Source of the DNA: JBFHRB01 sp041591915
GTDB taxonomy: Bacteria > Actinomycetota > Nitriliruptoria > Nitriliruptorales > Nitriliruptoraceae
NCBI GenBank assembly: GCA_041591915.1
Contig: JBFHRB010000113.1
Location: forward strand, 1 to 10,320
Length of the DNA stretch: 10,320 bases
Direction: 5' to 3'
Made by a program: the position numbers and the translations under genes. Positions within the stretch are counted from its first letter, which is position 1, and each line of letters opens with the position of its first letter. A model generated the notes under the pieces. That model searched no databases, was not told the origin of the DNA, and saw only the letters and a program-made list of their open reading frames with translations. Below, in pieces: positions 1-5,775 of the stretch.

Positions 1-23
1 GGCCGCGATCGCGGCCGGCCGTC
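1..23 (+). terminator. Partial hairpin, probable terminator of a gene upstream of the window
   Basis: Bases 1-6 (GGCCGC) pair with 11-16 around a GATC loop at 7-10. The right arm continues to 23 (GCGGCCGGCCGTC). This is exactly the right arm of the complete hairpin at 941-970, so the left arm very probably continues before base 1. There is no T-run after the stem, which is common in very GC-rich bacteria. The strand is inferred from its match to the hairpin after the 131-919 gene; a hairpin could act in either direction. Confidence 0.5.
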
Positions 24-117
24 GCCGTTCGCGCGGGCGGGTCCCGGTCCGATCGCGGGCTCGATCCGGCAGGGATCGACCTCCCCGACGTCGAAGTGGG
101 CCAAGACCCCGACTTCC

Positions 118-122
118 AGGAG
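118..122 (+). promoter_or_regulatory. Ribosome binding site of the 131-919 gene
   Basis: AGGAG lies 8 bases before the ATG at 131. It is a good Shine-Dalgarno match at normal spacing and fixes the start of the secreted protein. The stretch 24-117 shows no convincing -35/-10 pair to my eye. Confidence 0.75.
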
Positions 123-130
123 CCACCGAC

Positions 131-919
131 ATGCGTCGTGCTCTCCACCTGTCCACGGCCGCCCTGATCGCGGCCACGTCCCTGTTCAGCGTCGCTGCCG
201 GCGACGGCGACTGCCACCTCGCGCGCGGCGCCGAGACCGCCGACACCGCCGACGACCTCACCGTCTGCCGTGAGGACGTCTGGTTCCACGAGGGCGACAG
301 CAAGGCCGGCAACCTCGCCGACACCGACTACGGCAGCCTGCCGACCTTCGACACCAACGCTCCCGAGGACTCGGTCGCCGCGGGTGCGGGCGGGGGCTAC
401 GCCGGAAGCAGCCTCTATCAGCTGACCGAGGAGGAGCCGCGCGCCTACACGCCGACCTTCGTCGGTGAGTTCACCGGCGACCTGGACACGCTCCTGATCG
501 ACATGTACCTGTTCGCCCCCGCCTCGACCCTGGGCCAGTACATGAACGAGGATCCGACCGGGACGCTCGGCACCGAGAACTTCCCGTGGAGCGTCGACCT
601 GAACCTCATCGTCGACGGCGAGCCGCTCATCTCGATCGGCGGGCAGCAGCTCGAGCTCGAGGACGGCGGGAACGCCGTGAAGCGGACCCGCATCGCGATC
701 GTGGACATCCTCGATGCGTTCGAGGAGGCCGGCCTCGTCGGGAAGTCCGACGCGCACTCGATCCAGCTGGAGATCACCGGGACCGGTCTCGCGTCGAATG
801 CCGCGATCTGGGTCTACGACACGACGGAGGCGCCGTCGGGCATGGTCTTCAACATCGCTCCAGAGGACATCCCCGAGGGAGTGTTCGTCCACGACATGAC
901 GCCGGAGTGGGACTTCTGA
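131..919 (+). CDS. Secreted acidic protein of unknown function
   Basis: I do not recognise this 262-residue protein. Residues 1-24 form a classical signal peptide: RR near the start, a hydrophobic Ala/Leu core, and a likely cleavage after the AAG around residue 24. There is no lipobox, since the first Cys (28) is too far from the core and lacks the LxxC context. The mature part is strongly acidic and has two early Cys (28 and 46) that could form a disulfide. It has alternating hydrophobic stretches, for example residues 120-130, 155-170, 185-195 and 209-230, that look like beta strands. No catalytic motif is visible. The ATG is supported by AGGAG 8 bases upstream. The gene stands alone: a hairpin follows the stop by 21 bases and a matching half-hairpin opens the window. 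An extracellular or wall-associated structural or binding role is only inference. Confidence 0.85.
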   Translation: MRRALHLSTAALIAATSLFSVAAGDGDCHLARGAETADTADDLTVCREDVWFHEGDSKAGNLADTDYGSLPTFDTNAPEDSVAAGAGGGYAGSSLYQLTEEEPRAYTPTFVGEFTGDLDTLLIDMYLFAPASTLGQYMNEDPTGTLGTENFPWSVDLNLIVDGEPLISIGGQQLELEDGGNAVKRTRIAIVDILDAFEEAGLVGKSDAHSIQLEITGTGLASNAAIWVYDTTEAPSGMVFNIAPEDIPEGVFVHDMTPEWDF

Positions 920-940
920 GCCGACCCACTCGACTCGTCC

Positions 941-970
941 GACGGCCGGCCGCCCCCGCGGCCGGCCGTC
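941..970 (+). terminator. Perfect 13-bp hairpin terminator after the secreted-protein gene
   Basis: GACGGCCGGCCGC (941-953) is perfectly complementary to GCGGCCGGCCGTC (958-970) with a CCCC loop. It starts 21 bases after the TGA at 917-919 and ends 21 bases before the GTG of the hydrolase, so it probably ends transcription of the secreted-protein gene. It lacks a T-tail, as many high-GC terminators do. Its right arm plus five following bases are identical to bases 11-28. Confidence 0.75.
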
Positions 971-991
971 GCCGTCCCCGGAGCTAGCCTC

Positions 992-2182
992 GTGGCGATG
1001 GATCGCAGACGAGCCCTGTCGGCGGCCGGCCTCAGCGGCGCGGCTGCCCTCGTCGCGGCCGCCGGCGGTGCCAGCTGGTACTACGCACGCCGCCTGGTGG
1101 AGCCCGCAGCGGACGTGAAGCCGGAGCCACCGCCCGCTGAGGACCACGTGGTGATCGCCGGCGTGGCCGAGGGGACGATCGAGCTCGACGGCCCGGGTGC
1201 GGAGCGCCGAGGGACGTGGGGGCTCACCTGGCCCGACGGCTACGCCCGCGTGGGGCCGGTCACCAACGCCCACGACGGCCGGATCGAGCGCCCGCTGACC
1301 TCGTTCATCGGCACCGCGATGGCGGGCGAGACCGCGGTCCTCGACGCCCACGCCTACCCGCCCGACCCCGACGTGCTCGGGCTCCCCTGGCGCGACACGA
1401 CCTACCAGTCCCCCGTCGGCACCCTCCCGGCCTGGGAGTTCCTGGGCGACCGCGACACCTGGGCCATCTTCGTCCACGGGCGGTCGGCACAGCGGCACGA
1501 GGCCTTCCGTGCCATCCCCACGTTCGCCGAGCGCGGCTTCCCGTGCCTGGCCATCAGCTACCGCAACGACGCCGGGGCCCCGCGCAGCCCCGACGGTCGT
1601 TGCCACCTCGGCTGGACCGAGTGGGAGGACGTCGAGGGCGCGGTCATCTACGCGCTGTCGCAGGGGGCGCGCGACGTCGTGCTCGTCGGGTACTCGATGG
1701 GCGGGGCGTGCGTCGTGAACTTCCTGCGGGTGTCGGCGCACGCCGAGCGGGTCCGCGCCGTGGTCCTCGAGGCGCCCGTCCTCGACTGGGGCCCCACGAT
1801 CCGACGCGCGGCGCTGCAACGGGGTCTCCCGCCCGCGGTCCTGCCGATGCTCGTGCCCACCTCCATGGCGGTCGCCCGCATGCAGGCCGGGATCGACTGG
1901 CGCTCGATGCGGCACATCGACGAGCCGAAGAGCCTCAAGCAGCCCACGCTCTTGATCCACGGTGACGCCGACCCACTCGTGCCCGTCGAGCTCGCTGATG
2001 CGTTCGCGGCTGCGCGGCCCGACATCATCACCTACCTCCGGGTACCCGGCGCGGCCCACGTGCGGGCGTGGAACGCCGACCGAACGGCCTACGAGTCGAC
2101 GCTCGCGATGTTCCTCGACGAGCACGCCGGCAGGCCCGCGCCGAAGGGGCGCCGGCGGCTGCGTGGGGGCAACGGCGCCTAG
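992..2182 (+). CDS. N-terminally anchored or exported alpha/beta hydrolase
   Basis: This 396-residue serine hydrolase has an alpha/beta fold. The nucleophile elbow GYSMGG is at 233-238 (Ser235), the oxyanion-side HGR at 162-164, the probable acid in HGDADPLVP at 323-331 (Asp327), and the probable catalytic His in GAAHV (His356). Residues 4-30 carry an Arg-Arg-Arg cluster and a hydrophobic Ala/Gly/Leu segment, so the protein is probably an N-terminal membrane anchor or a Tat-type exported enzyme with the hydrolase outside. About 120 residues (40-155) precede the core and are not assigned. The GTG at 992 has GGAG (980-983) 8 bases upstream; an ATG two codons later is less well spaced. The substrate cannot be read from sequence; esterase, lipase or peptidase are all possible. 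The C-terminus is a basic Arg/Gly tail. The stop lies 4 bases from the stop of the convergent GDPD gene, leaving no room for a separate terminator. Confidence 0.85.
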   Translation: MAMDRRRALSAAGLSGAAALVAAAGGASWYYARRLVEPAADVKPEPPPAEDHVVIAGVAEGTIELDGPGAERRGTWGLTWPDGYARVGPVTNAHDGRIERPLTSFIGTAMAGETAVLDAHAYPPDPDVLGLPWRDTTYQSPVGTLPAWEFLGDRDTWAIFVHGRSAQRHEAFRAIPTFAERGFPCLAISYRNDAGAPRSPDGRCHLGWTEWEDVEGAVIYALSQGARDVVLVGYSMGGACVVNFLRVSAHAERVRAVVLEAPVLDWGPTIRRAALQRGLPPAVLPMLVPTSMAVARMQAGIDWRSMRHIDEPKSLKQPTLLIHGDADPLVPVELADAFAAARPDIITYLRVPGAAHVRAWNADRTAYESTLAMFLDEHAGRPAPKGRRRLRGGNGA

Positions 2183-2186
2183 CCCC

Positions 2187-2918
2187 TCAGGGCCGGACGT
2201 TCTCGAAGATGAGGTTGTCCGCGTGCGCCCGCGCGTGCGCGAGGCCCGAGTCGTCCTTCACGGTCCATGTCACGATCGGAAGTCCCCGATCGCGCCAGAA
2301 CGTCGCAGCGCGGTTGGGCAGGCCCTCGAGCTCGTAGCTGAGGTAGTGAGGCCGGGTGCGCAGGTTGAAGACCGCTCCTCCGAGCAGCGGGCGCAGCCAG
2401 AACGGCATCGGCGAGTCACGGAAGGTCGCCGCCGTCTGTCCACGCAGGACGTCCGGTGCGGCGATGCTGAACCAGCCGACGGTCGAGGGGTTGAACGACG
2501 CGACGGTGATCGGGCCGTCGTAGTCGCGGATCACGTCGAGGACGGCCTGCTCCAGCGCCCCGGCACGTCGTTCGAAGCTCTTGACCTCCACCATGACCGG
2601 CGTCCGCCCCGCCACGAGGTCGAGCACGTCCCCCAGCAGCGGCATGTGCGAGTCCGTGCCGAGGAGTGGGAGCGTCCGGAGCTCGTCGTAGGTGTGGCGA
2701 GCGACGTGGGCGCGGCGACCGGTCAGCCGCGTGAGGTCCGGATCGTGCACGACCACGACCTGGCTGTCGCGCGTGAGCATGACGTCGAGCTCCATGCCGT
2801 ACCCGGCGTCCACCGCCGCCGCGAAGGCGCGCAACGTGTTCTCGGCGATGCCCGCCTCGAGGTCGTGCAGACCCCGGTGCGCGAGGGGGACGTCGAGCAG
2901 CCACTGCGGGACGCTCAG
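2187..2918 (-). CDS. Glycerophosphodiester phosphodiesterase (GDPD family)
   Basis: Enzymes of this family hydrolyse glycerophosphodiesters, the deacylated phospholipid head groups, to glycerol-3-phosphate and an alcohol. With a start at 2918 the protein has 243 residues, the normal size for a single-domain GDPD. The family signature is complete near the N-terminus: HRG (His14), ENTLRAF (26-32), MELDV (Glu43, Asp45) and HDP (His58). These are the metal-binding and acid/base residues. The C-terminus has the expected WTVKDDSG strand and ends in FENVRP, where many relatives have TDRP. No signal peptide is visible, so it is probably cytoplasmic. The start is unusual: the only choices in frame upstream of HRG are a CTG at 2918, overlapping the hemB stop as CTGA, and a TTG at 3038 deep inside hemB. 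I prefer the CTG, coupled to hemB translation, because the longer form adds an Arg/Pro/Gly-rich stretch unlike the family. Confidence 0.88.
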   Translation of the reverse strand: MSVPQWLLDVPLAHRGLHDLEAGIAENTLRAFAAAVDAGYGMELDVMLTRDSQVVVVHDPDLTRLTGRRAHVARHTYDELRTLPLLGTDSHMPLLGDVLDLVAGRTPVMVEVKSFERRAGALEQAVLDVIRDYDGPITVASFNPSTVGWFSIAAPDVLRGQTAATFRDSPMPFWLRPLLGGAVFNLRTRPHYLSYELEGLPNRAATFWRDRGLPIVTWTVKDDSGLAHARAHADNLIFENVRP

Positions 2919-3901
2919 CGCGCGCCCGCCTGGAGGCGGCGGGCGACGTCCGCGGCGGCGTAGGTCAGGATCTGGTCGGCACCAGCTCGCTTGATCGACA
3001 GCAGCGCCTCGTCCATCACCCGGTCGCCGTCCACCCAACCCCGCTCGGCGGCCGCCTGCACCATCGAGTACTCGCCGCTCACCTGGTAGGCGGCGATCGG
3101 CGTGTCGAAGCGCTCGCGCACGTCCCGGATGATGTCCAGGTAGGGCAGCGCTGGCTTGACCATCACGACGTCGGCACCCTCGTCGATGTCGAGCGCGACC
3201 TCGCGGAGCGCCTCACGACGGTTCCCCGGGTCCATCTGGTAGCTGCGGCGGTCCCCGAACGCCGGCGCCGACTCCGCCGCGTCGCGGAACGGGCCGTAGA
3301 AGCTCGACGCGTACTTGGCCGCGTAGGCGACGACGGCGACGTCCTCGAAGCCGGCCCCGTCGAGAGCGGCGCGGATCGCGCCCACCTGGCCGTCCATCAT
3401 CCCGGACGGCGCGACGACGTCGCAGCCAGCCTCGGCGTAGGCGAGCACCTCGCGGACGTAGCCCTCGACGGCGGCGTCGTTGATCACGTTGCCACGCTCG
3501 TCCAGTGGCCCGCAGTGGCCGTGGTCGGTGTACTCGCAGGAACACACGTCGGCCCAGAGCACGATCCCGTCACCGAGGTCGTCACGCAGGGCACGCGCGG
3601 TGGTCGGGACCGGGCCATCCGGGTCCCAGCCGCTCGAACCAACCGCGTCCTTGGTCTCCGGGATCCCGAAGAGGATCAGGCTGTTGACCCCGAGCGCGTG
3701 CAGTCGCTTGGCCTCGTCGCGCGCGGACCCGACCGTGTGCTGCATGACCCCGGGCATCGACCCGATCGGCGTCGGGTCGGCGAGCCCGGACTTGACGAAC
3801 AGTGGGGCCACGAGGTCGGACGGGTCGAGGCGGGTCTCGGCGACAGCCTCGCGCAGCGCCGCCGAGCGGCGCAGGCGTCGTGGCCGGGCTGGAAGGTCCA
3901 T
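2915..3901 (-). CDS. hemB: Delta-aminolevulinic acid dehydratase (porphobilinogen synthase), zinc type
   Basis: HemB condenses two 5-aminolevulinate molecules to porphobilinogen in the cytoplasm. The 328-residue form from the ATG at 3901 has the full active site. The zinc cysteines in DVCSCEYTDHGHCG fall at 120, 122 and 130, and the lysines in YAAKYASSFYGPF (Lys196) and MVKPALPYLD (Lys249, Schiff base) are present. The Cys numbering equals that of the E. coli enzyme and the lysines are within two positions of it, which supports this start. A GTG at 3922 would add seven residues and has no better ribosome site. The three cysteines mark the zinc-dependent class rather than the Asp-rich magnesium class. 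No Shine-Dalgarno precedes the ATG, but TACCCT lies 7 bases before it, suggesting leaderless mRNA. The GDPD gene follows with a 4-base overlap. hemB is about 3 kb from hemA-hemC-hemD, with unrelated genes between. Confidence 0.96.
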   Translation of the reverse strand: MDLPARPRRLRRSAALREAVAETRLDPSDLVAPLFVKSGLADPTPIGSMPGVMQHTVGSARDEAKRLHALGVNSLILFGIPETKDAVGSSGWDPDGPVPTTARALRDDLGDGIVLWADVCSCEYTDHGHCGPLDERGNVINDAAVEGYVREVLAYAEAGCDVVAPSGMMDGQVGAIRAALDGAGFEDVAVVAYAAKYASSFYGPFRDAAESAPAFGDRRSYQMDPGNRREALREVALDIDEGADVVMVKPALPYLDIIRDVRERFDTPIAAYQVSGEYSMVQAAAERGWVDGDRVMDEALLSIKRAGADQILTYAAADVARRLQAGAR

Positions 3902-3908
3902 GGCGAGC

Positions 3909-3914
3909 AGGGTA
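3909..3914 (-). promoter_or_regulatory. Probable -10 box giving a leaderless hemB transcript
   Basis: On the minus strand TACCCT fits the TANNNT -10 pattern and ends 7 bases before the hemB ATG. Transcription would then start at or next to the ATG. No Shine-Dalgarno sequence lies before that ATG, which agrees. The -35 region is not convincing (GACGGC at the right distance). Confidence 0.5.
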
Positions 3915-3925
3915 ACGCTCACGGG

Positions 3926-3943
3926 TCGCGCGCCGTCGCGCGA
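3926..3943. promoter_or_regulatory. 7-bp inverted repeat in the hemB upstream region
   Basis: TCGCGCG (3926-3932) and CGCGCGA (3937-3943) form a perfect inverted repeat around CCGT. It covers the position expected for the -35 box of the leaderless hemB promoter, so it could be an operator. A GC-only repeat of this length can arise by chance in such DNA. Confidence 0.25.
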
Positions 3944-4000
3944 AGGGAGGACGGTCCCGTGACGGGGCGTCCGACTGTCCTCACGGACGGTGGCGCCTGC

Positions 4001-4029
4001 GTGACCTCGTCACACCCACGCGCGATACT
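4001..4029 (+). promoter_or_regulatory. Sigma-A-like promoter of the 66-residue gene, with overlapping palindrome
   Basis: GTGACC (4001-4006) and GATACT (4024-4029) are separated by exactly 17 bases and match TTGACA and TATAAT at four positions each. Transcription would begin near 4036, about 40 bases before the GTG at 4077. The -35 box lies within a perfect palindrome GTGAC-CTC-GTCAC (4001-4013), a natural place for a repressor to bind. This sits in the 175-bp divergent gap shared with hemB (3902-4076). Confidence 0.5.
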
Positions 4030-4064
4030 CCTCGACGACGCCACCCCAGGCTCCCCTCGCCCTC

Positions 4065-4070
4065 GGAGGT
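4065..4070 (+). promoter_or_regulatory. Strong ribosome binding site of the 66-residue gene
   Basis: GGAGGT lies 6 bases before the GTG at 4077. It is the strongest Shine-Dalgarno match in the window and is the main reason to accept this short reading frame as a gene. Confidence 0.75.
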
Positions 4071-4076
4071 CGGCCG

Positions 4077-4277
4077 GTGAACCGCCGCCGCAAGTTGCTC
4101 GACCCGAACCCGCCCAGCGATCGCGAACTGGTACGCACGACCAGCCGCCGACAGGGCTACCTGCGGGCCCTGTCTCGCGTGGCCGGCGGCCACGAAGCCA
4201 CCGAGTCCCGGCCCGACCCGGCCGCGGAGCGGGTGCGCATCATCGACGTCGCGGACGCGGAGCGCGTCGCCTCCTGA
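4077..4277 (+). CDS. Small basic protein of unknown function (66 residues)
   Basis: I do not recognise this protein. It is predicted soluble, with no signal peptide or membrane segment. The N-terminal two thirds are rich in Arg (RRRK at 3-6, SRRQGYLRALSR at 23-34) and likely helical. The C-terminal part is mixed charge with a short hydrophobic strand (VRIIDVAD). A basic helical small protein could bind nucleic acid or a partner protein, but there is no recognisable fold to claim this. Support for it being real: GGAGGT 6 bases before the GTG, a promoter-like pair 17 bases apart upstream, and G or C at most third positions. It is transcribed away from hemB and ends 18 bases before the convergent stop of the membrane-protein gene. 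Confidence 0.68.
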   Translation: MNRRRKLLDPNPPSDRELVRTTSRRQGYLRALSRVAGGHEATESRPDPAAERVRIIDVADAERVAS

Positions 4278-4295
4278 GTCCGCGGGCGCCACGCG

Positions 4296-5525
4296 TCAGT
4301 CGTCGTCGCCCAGCATGAACCGGACGAGACCCGCGACGCTGCCGACCGCGATCGCGAAGGCCAGGGCCTTGCGCACGTAGTTCGGGTCACGCTCCGCTCG
4401 GTTGCGCGCGTCGGCCTGCGCGACGGCTGCCCGGGTGACGGGACTCACGGCCGGGGATGGCTCACCCGCGGCTGGCGCGCTCGGCAGGGGCGGGGGCTCG
4501 ACCTCGGTGCCCGCCTCCTGATCCGTGCCCGCCGGTCTCGCGGCGGCCGGCTCGCGGCCATCTCGTGAAGTCACGTCCTCGCCCTCCTCGTCCCCGCGAC
4601 CGAGCGCGTCGGCCTCGGGATCGTCGTCACCGGTGGCACGGTAGAGCGCGTCGGGCTCGGGGTCCGCGGCGGCCGGGGCGTTGGGGATGCCCGCCTGCAC
4701 GGCGGCGAGCTCCGCGCCGTAGAAGTAGATGCGCCCGGCGAGGTAGAGGAGGAAGAGCGCCCCGAGGACGCCGGCGATCGCACCGAGCGCGGCGTTCGAC
4801 CGCGTCTGCGAGGCGACCAGCGCGGTTCCGCCGATCTTGAGGGCCGACCAGCCGAGTGCGGCGAGGATCGCACCGGGCAGGAGCTGGCGGATCGACGGGC
4901 CCTTGCGGACGCTCAGGACGCGGTAGGCGGCCAGGAACAGCCCGGTGTCCAGCGCCGCCGAGATCAGGAAGCCGACCCCCGCCACCAGCACGCGCGGGAT
5001 GCGACCGGCGACATCGGCGAGGACTCCCGGCTCGAGGCTCGTGGGATCGAAGGAGCCGGCGACCGTCCCCAGCGCGGACGACAGCAGCACGACCACGCCC
5101 AGCGTGAACAGCGCGACGAGCGACCGGACCTTCTTCTGGATGAAGTTGCCCGGGTCGGTGACGCGGAAGACCTTGCTCGTGCCCTCCTGCGCCGAGTCCA
5201 CGACCTTGAGGCCCGACCAGAGCAAGCCCAGGATCGCCACGACCCCCGTGGCCTGCTTGGCCGCCGCGATGGCGCCGATGTCGATGGCCGACCCGAGGCC
5301 GGGCACCGCGTTCTGGATCGCCTCCTGGACGTCGTTGAGCTGGGCCGGGCCGAGCACGAAGCCCGCGATGGACACGGCGAGCGCCACGAGCGGGAACAAC
5401 GAAAGGAACCCGAAGAAGCCCACGGCTGCAGCGAGCTGGTTCGCGCGGTCGAGCGCGTACCGATCCTGCACGCGCAGCGCGGTGCCGACCACCGGCTGCT
5501 CGTAGAGGCGGTCCTTGAGGCCCAC
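4296..5525 (-). CDS. YihY/BrkB (UPF0761) family inner-membrane protein with extended C-terminus
   Basis: This 409-residue membrane protein belongs to the YihY/virulence factor BrkB family, which has no settled biochemical function (the old ribonuclease BN name is a misassignment). Six hydrophobic segments lie at about 31-58, 93-110, 134-157, 178-202, 213-237 and 246-272. Family landmarks include the FFGFLSLFPLVAL stretch in the first segment, LLWSGLKVVDSAQEG (101-115), and the sixth segment ending in GRIYFYGAEL. The C-terminus is unusual. An acidic then Pro/Ala-rich linker of about 100 residues (285-380) is followed by a further hydrophobic segment (386-404) and a GDDD end. I chose the GTG at 5525 because AGGAG (minus strand, 5538-5534) lies 8 bases upstream and the codons after it are almost all G/C-ending. 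The upstream extension to an ATG at 5699 has about 79% G/C third positions and a non-membrane, low-complexity sequence, though GGAGG 5 bases before that ATG makes it possible. Confidence 0.88.
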   Translation of the reverse strand: MGLKDRLYEQPVVGTALRVQDRYALDRANQLAAAVGFFGFLSLFPLVALAVSIAGFVLGPAQLNDVQEAIQNAVPGLGSAIDIGAIAAAKQATGVVAILGLLWSGLKVVDSAQEGTSKVFRVTDPGNFIQKKVRSLVALFTLGVVVLLSSALGTVAGSFDPTSLEPGVLADVAGRIPRVLVAGVGFLISAALDTGLFLAAYRVLSVRKGPSIRQLLPGAILAALGWSALKIGGTALVASQTRSNAALGAIAGVLGALFLLYLAGRIYFYGAELAAVQAGIPNAPAAADPEPDALYRATGDDDPEADALGRGDEEGEDVTSRDGREPAAARPAGTDQEAGTEVEPPPLPSAPAAGEPSPAVSPVTRAAVAQADARNRAERDPNYVRKALAFAIAVGSVAGLVRFMLGDDD

Positions 5526-5533
5526 GTGGGAAG

Positions 5534-5538
5534 CTCCT
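5534..5538 (-). promoter_or_regulatory. Ribosome binding site deciding the YihY-family start
   Basis: On the minus strand AGGAG lies 8 bases before the GTG at 5525. It competes with GGAGG at 5709-5705, which is 5 bases before the ATG at 5699. The change to nearly all G/C third positions at 5525 favours the inner site. Confidence 0.55.
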
Positions 5539-5698
5539 GCGGTGACGCCCGCGCGGAGTCGCGGGAGGTCGGTCCTGCGGAGGCTACGGTCGCGATCGAA
5601 CCGGCGTGCCGCCGAGCCCCGACGGATGGACGGCCCAGGGCCGTTCGAGGGCAGCGGGCGGGCCAGTGATGCGTGGTTCGAGTCGGCCATTCCCGGCA

Positions 5699-5727
5699 TT
5701 GACACCTCCAGCGAGGCCTGTCACGTT
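5699..5727 (+). promoter_or_regulatory. Possible promoter of the two-gene exported-protein operon
   Basis: A perfect TTGACA (5699-5704) is followed after 17 bases by CACGTT (5722-5727), a poor but possible -10 box. TACCAT (5732-5737) is a better -10 sequence, but lies 27 bases from TTGACA and has no good -35 of its own. Either would start transcription 30-45 bases before the TTG at 5776. Confidence 0.35.
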
Positions 5728-5775
5728 CCGTTACCATCTGCAACGCTTCGCTGTCAGACGTCCGATAGGCCCCCC

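Larger units (their letters stand above)
5526..5775. other. 250-bp divergent intergenic region with a 15-bp palindrome
   Basis: If the YihY gene starts at 5525, this is a divergent control region. It holds a perfect palindrome ACGGCCC-A-GGGCCGT at 5630-5644 (operator-like). On the minus strand there is a TANNNT box TAGCCT (5586-5581), about 55 bases before the YihY GTG. On the plus strand there is an exact TTGACA at 5699-5704 and TACCAT at 5732-5737. If the YihY gene starts at 5699 instead, most of this is coding and the real gap is 76 bp. Confidence 0.45.

Noticed and set aside
1962..2963. A 333-codon plus-strand frame across the hydrolase end and the GDPD gene
   Set aside because: It crosses two well-supported genes and yields low-complexity Arg/Val/Glu-rich sequence without motifs.
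3480..3962. Plus-strand 160-codon frame opposite the start of hemB
   Set aside because: It is antisense to the hemB zinc-site region, has Ser/Arg-rich composition with no motif, and no ribosome site stood out.
3956..3966. CCCGT-G-ACGGG palindrome between hemB and the small gene
   Set aside because: An 11-base palindrome of GC-rich sequence is easily found by chance, and it does not sit on any promoter box I can identify.
5515..5775. Upstream extension of the two-repeat exported protein to 5515
   Set aside because: It would put about 87 residues before a clear signal peptide and overlap the YihY start region. The signal sequence fits a start at the TTG at 5776.
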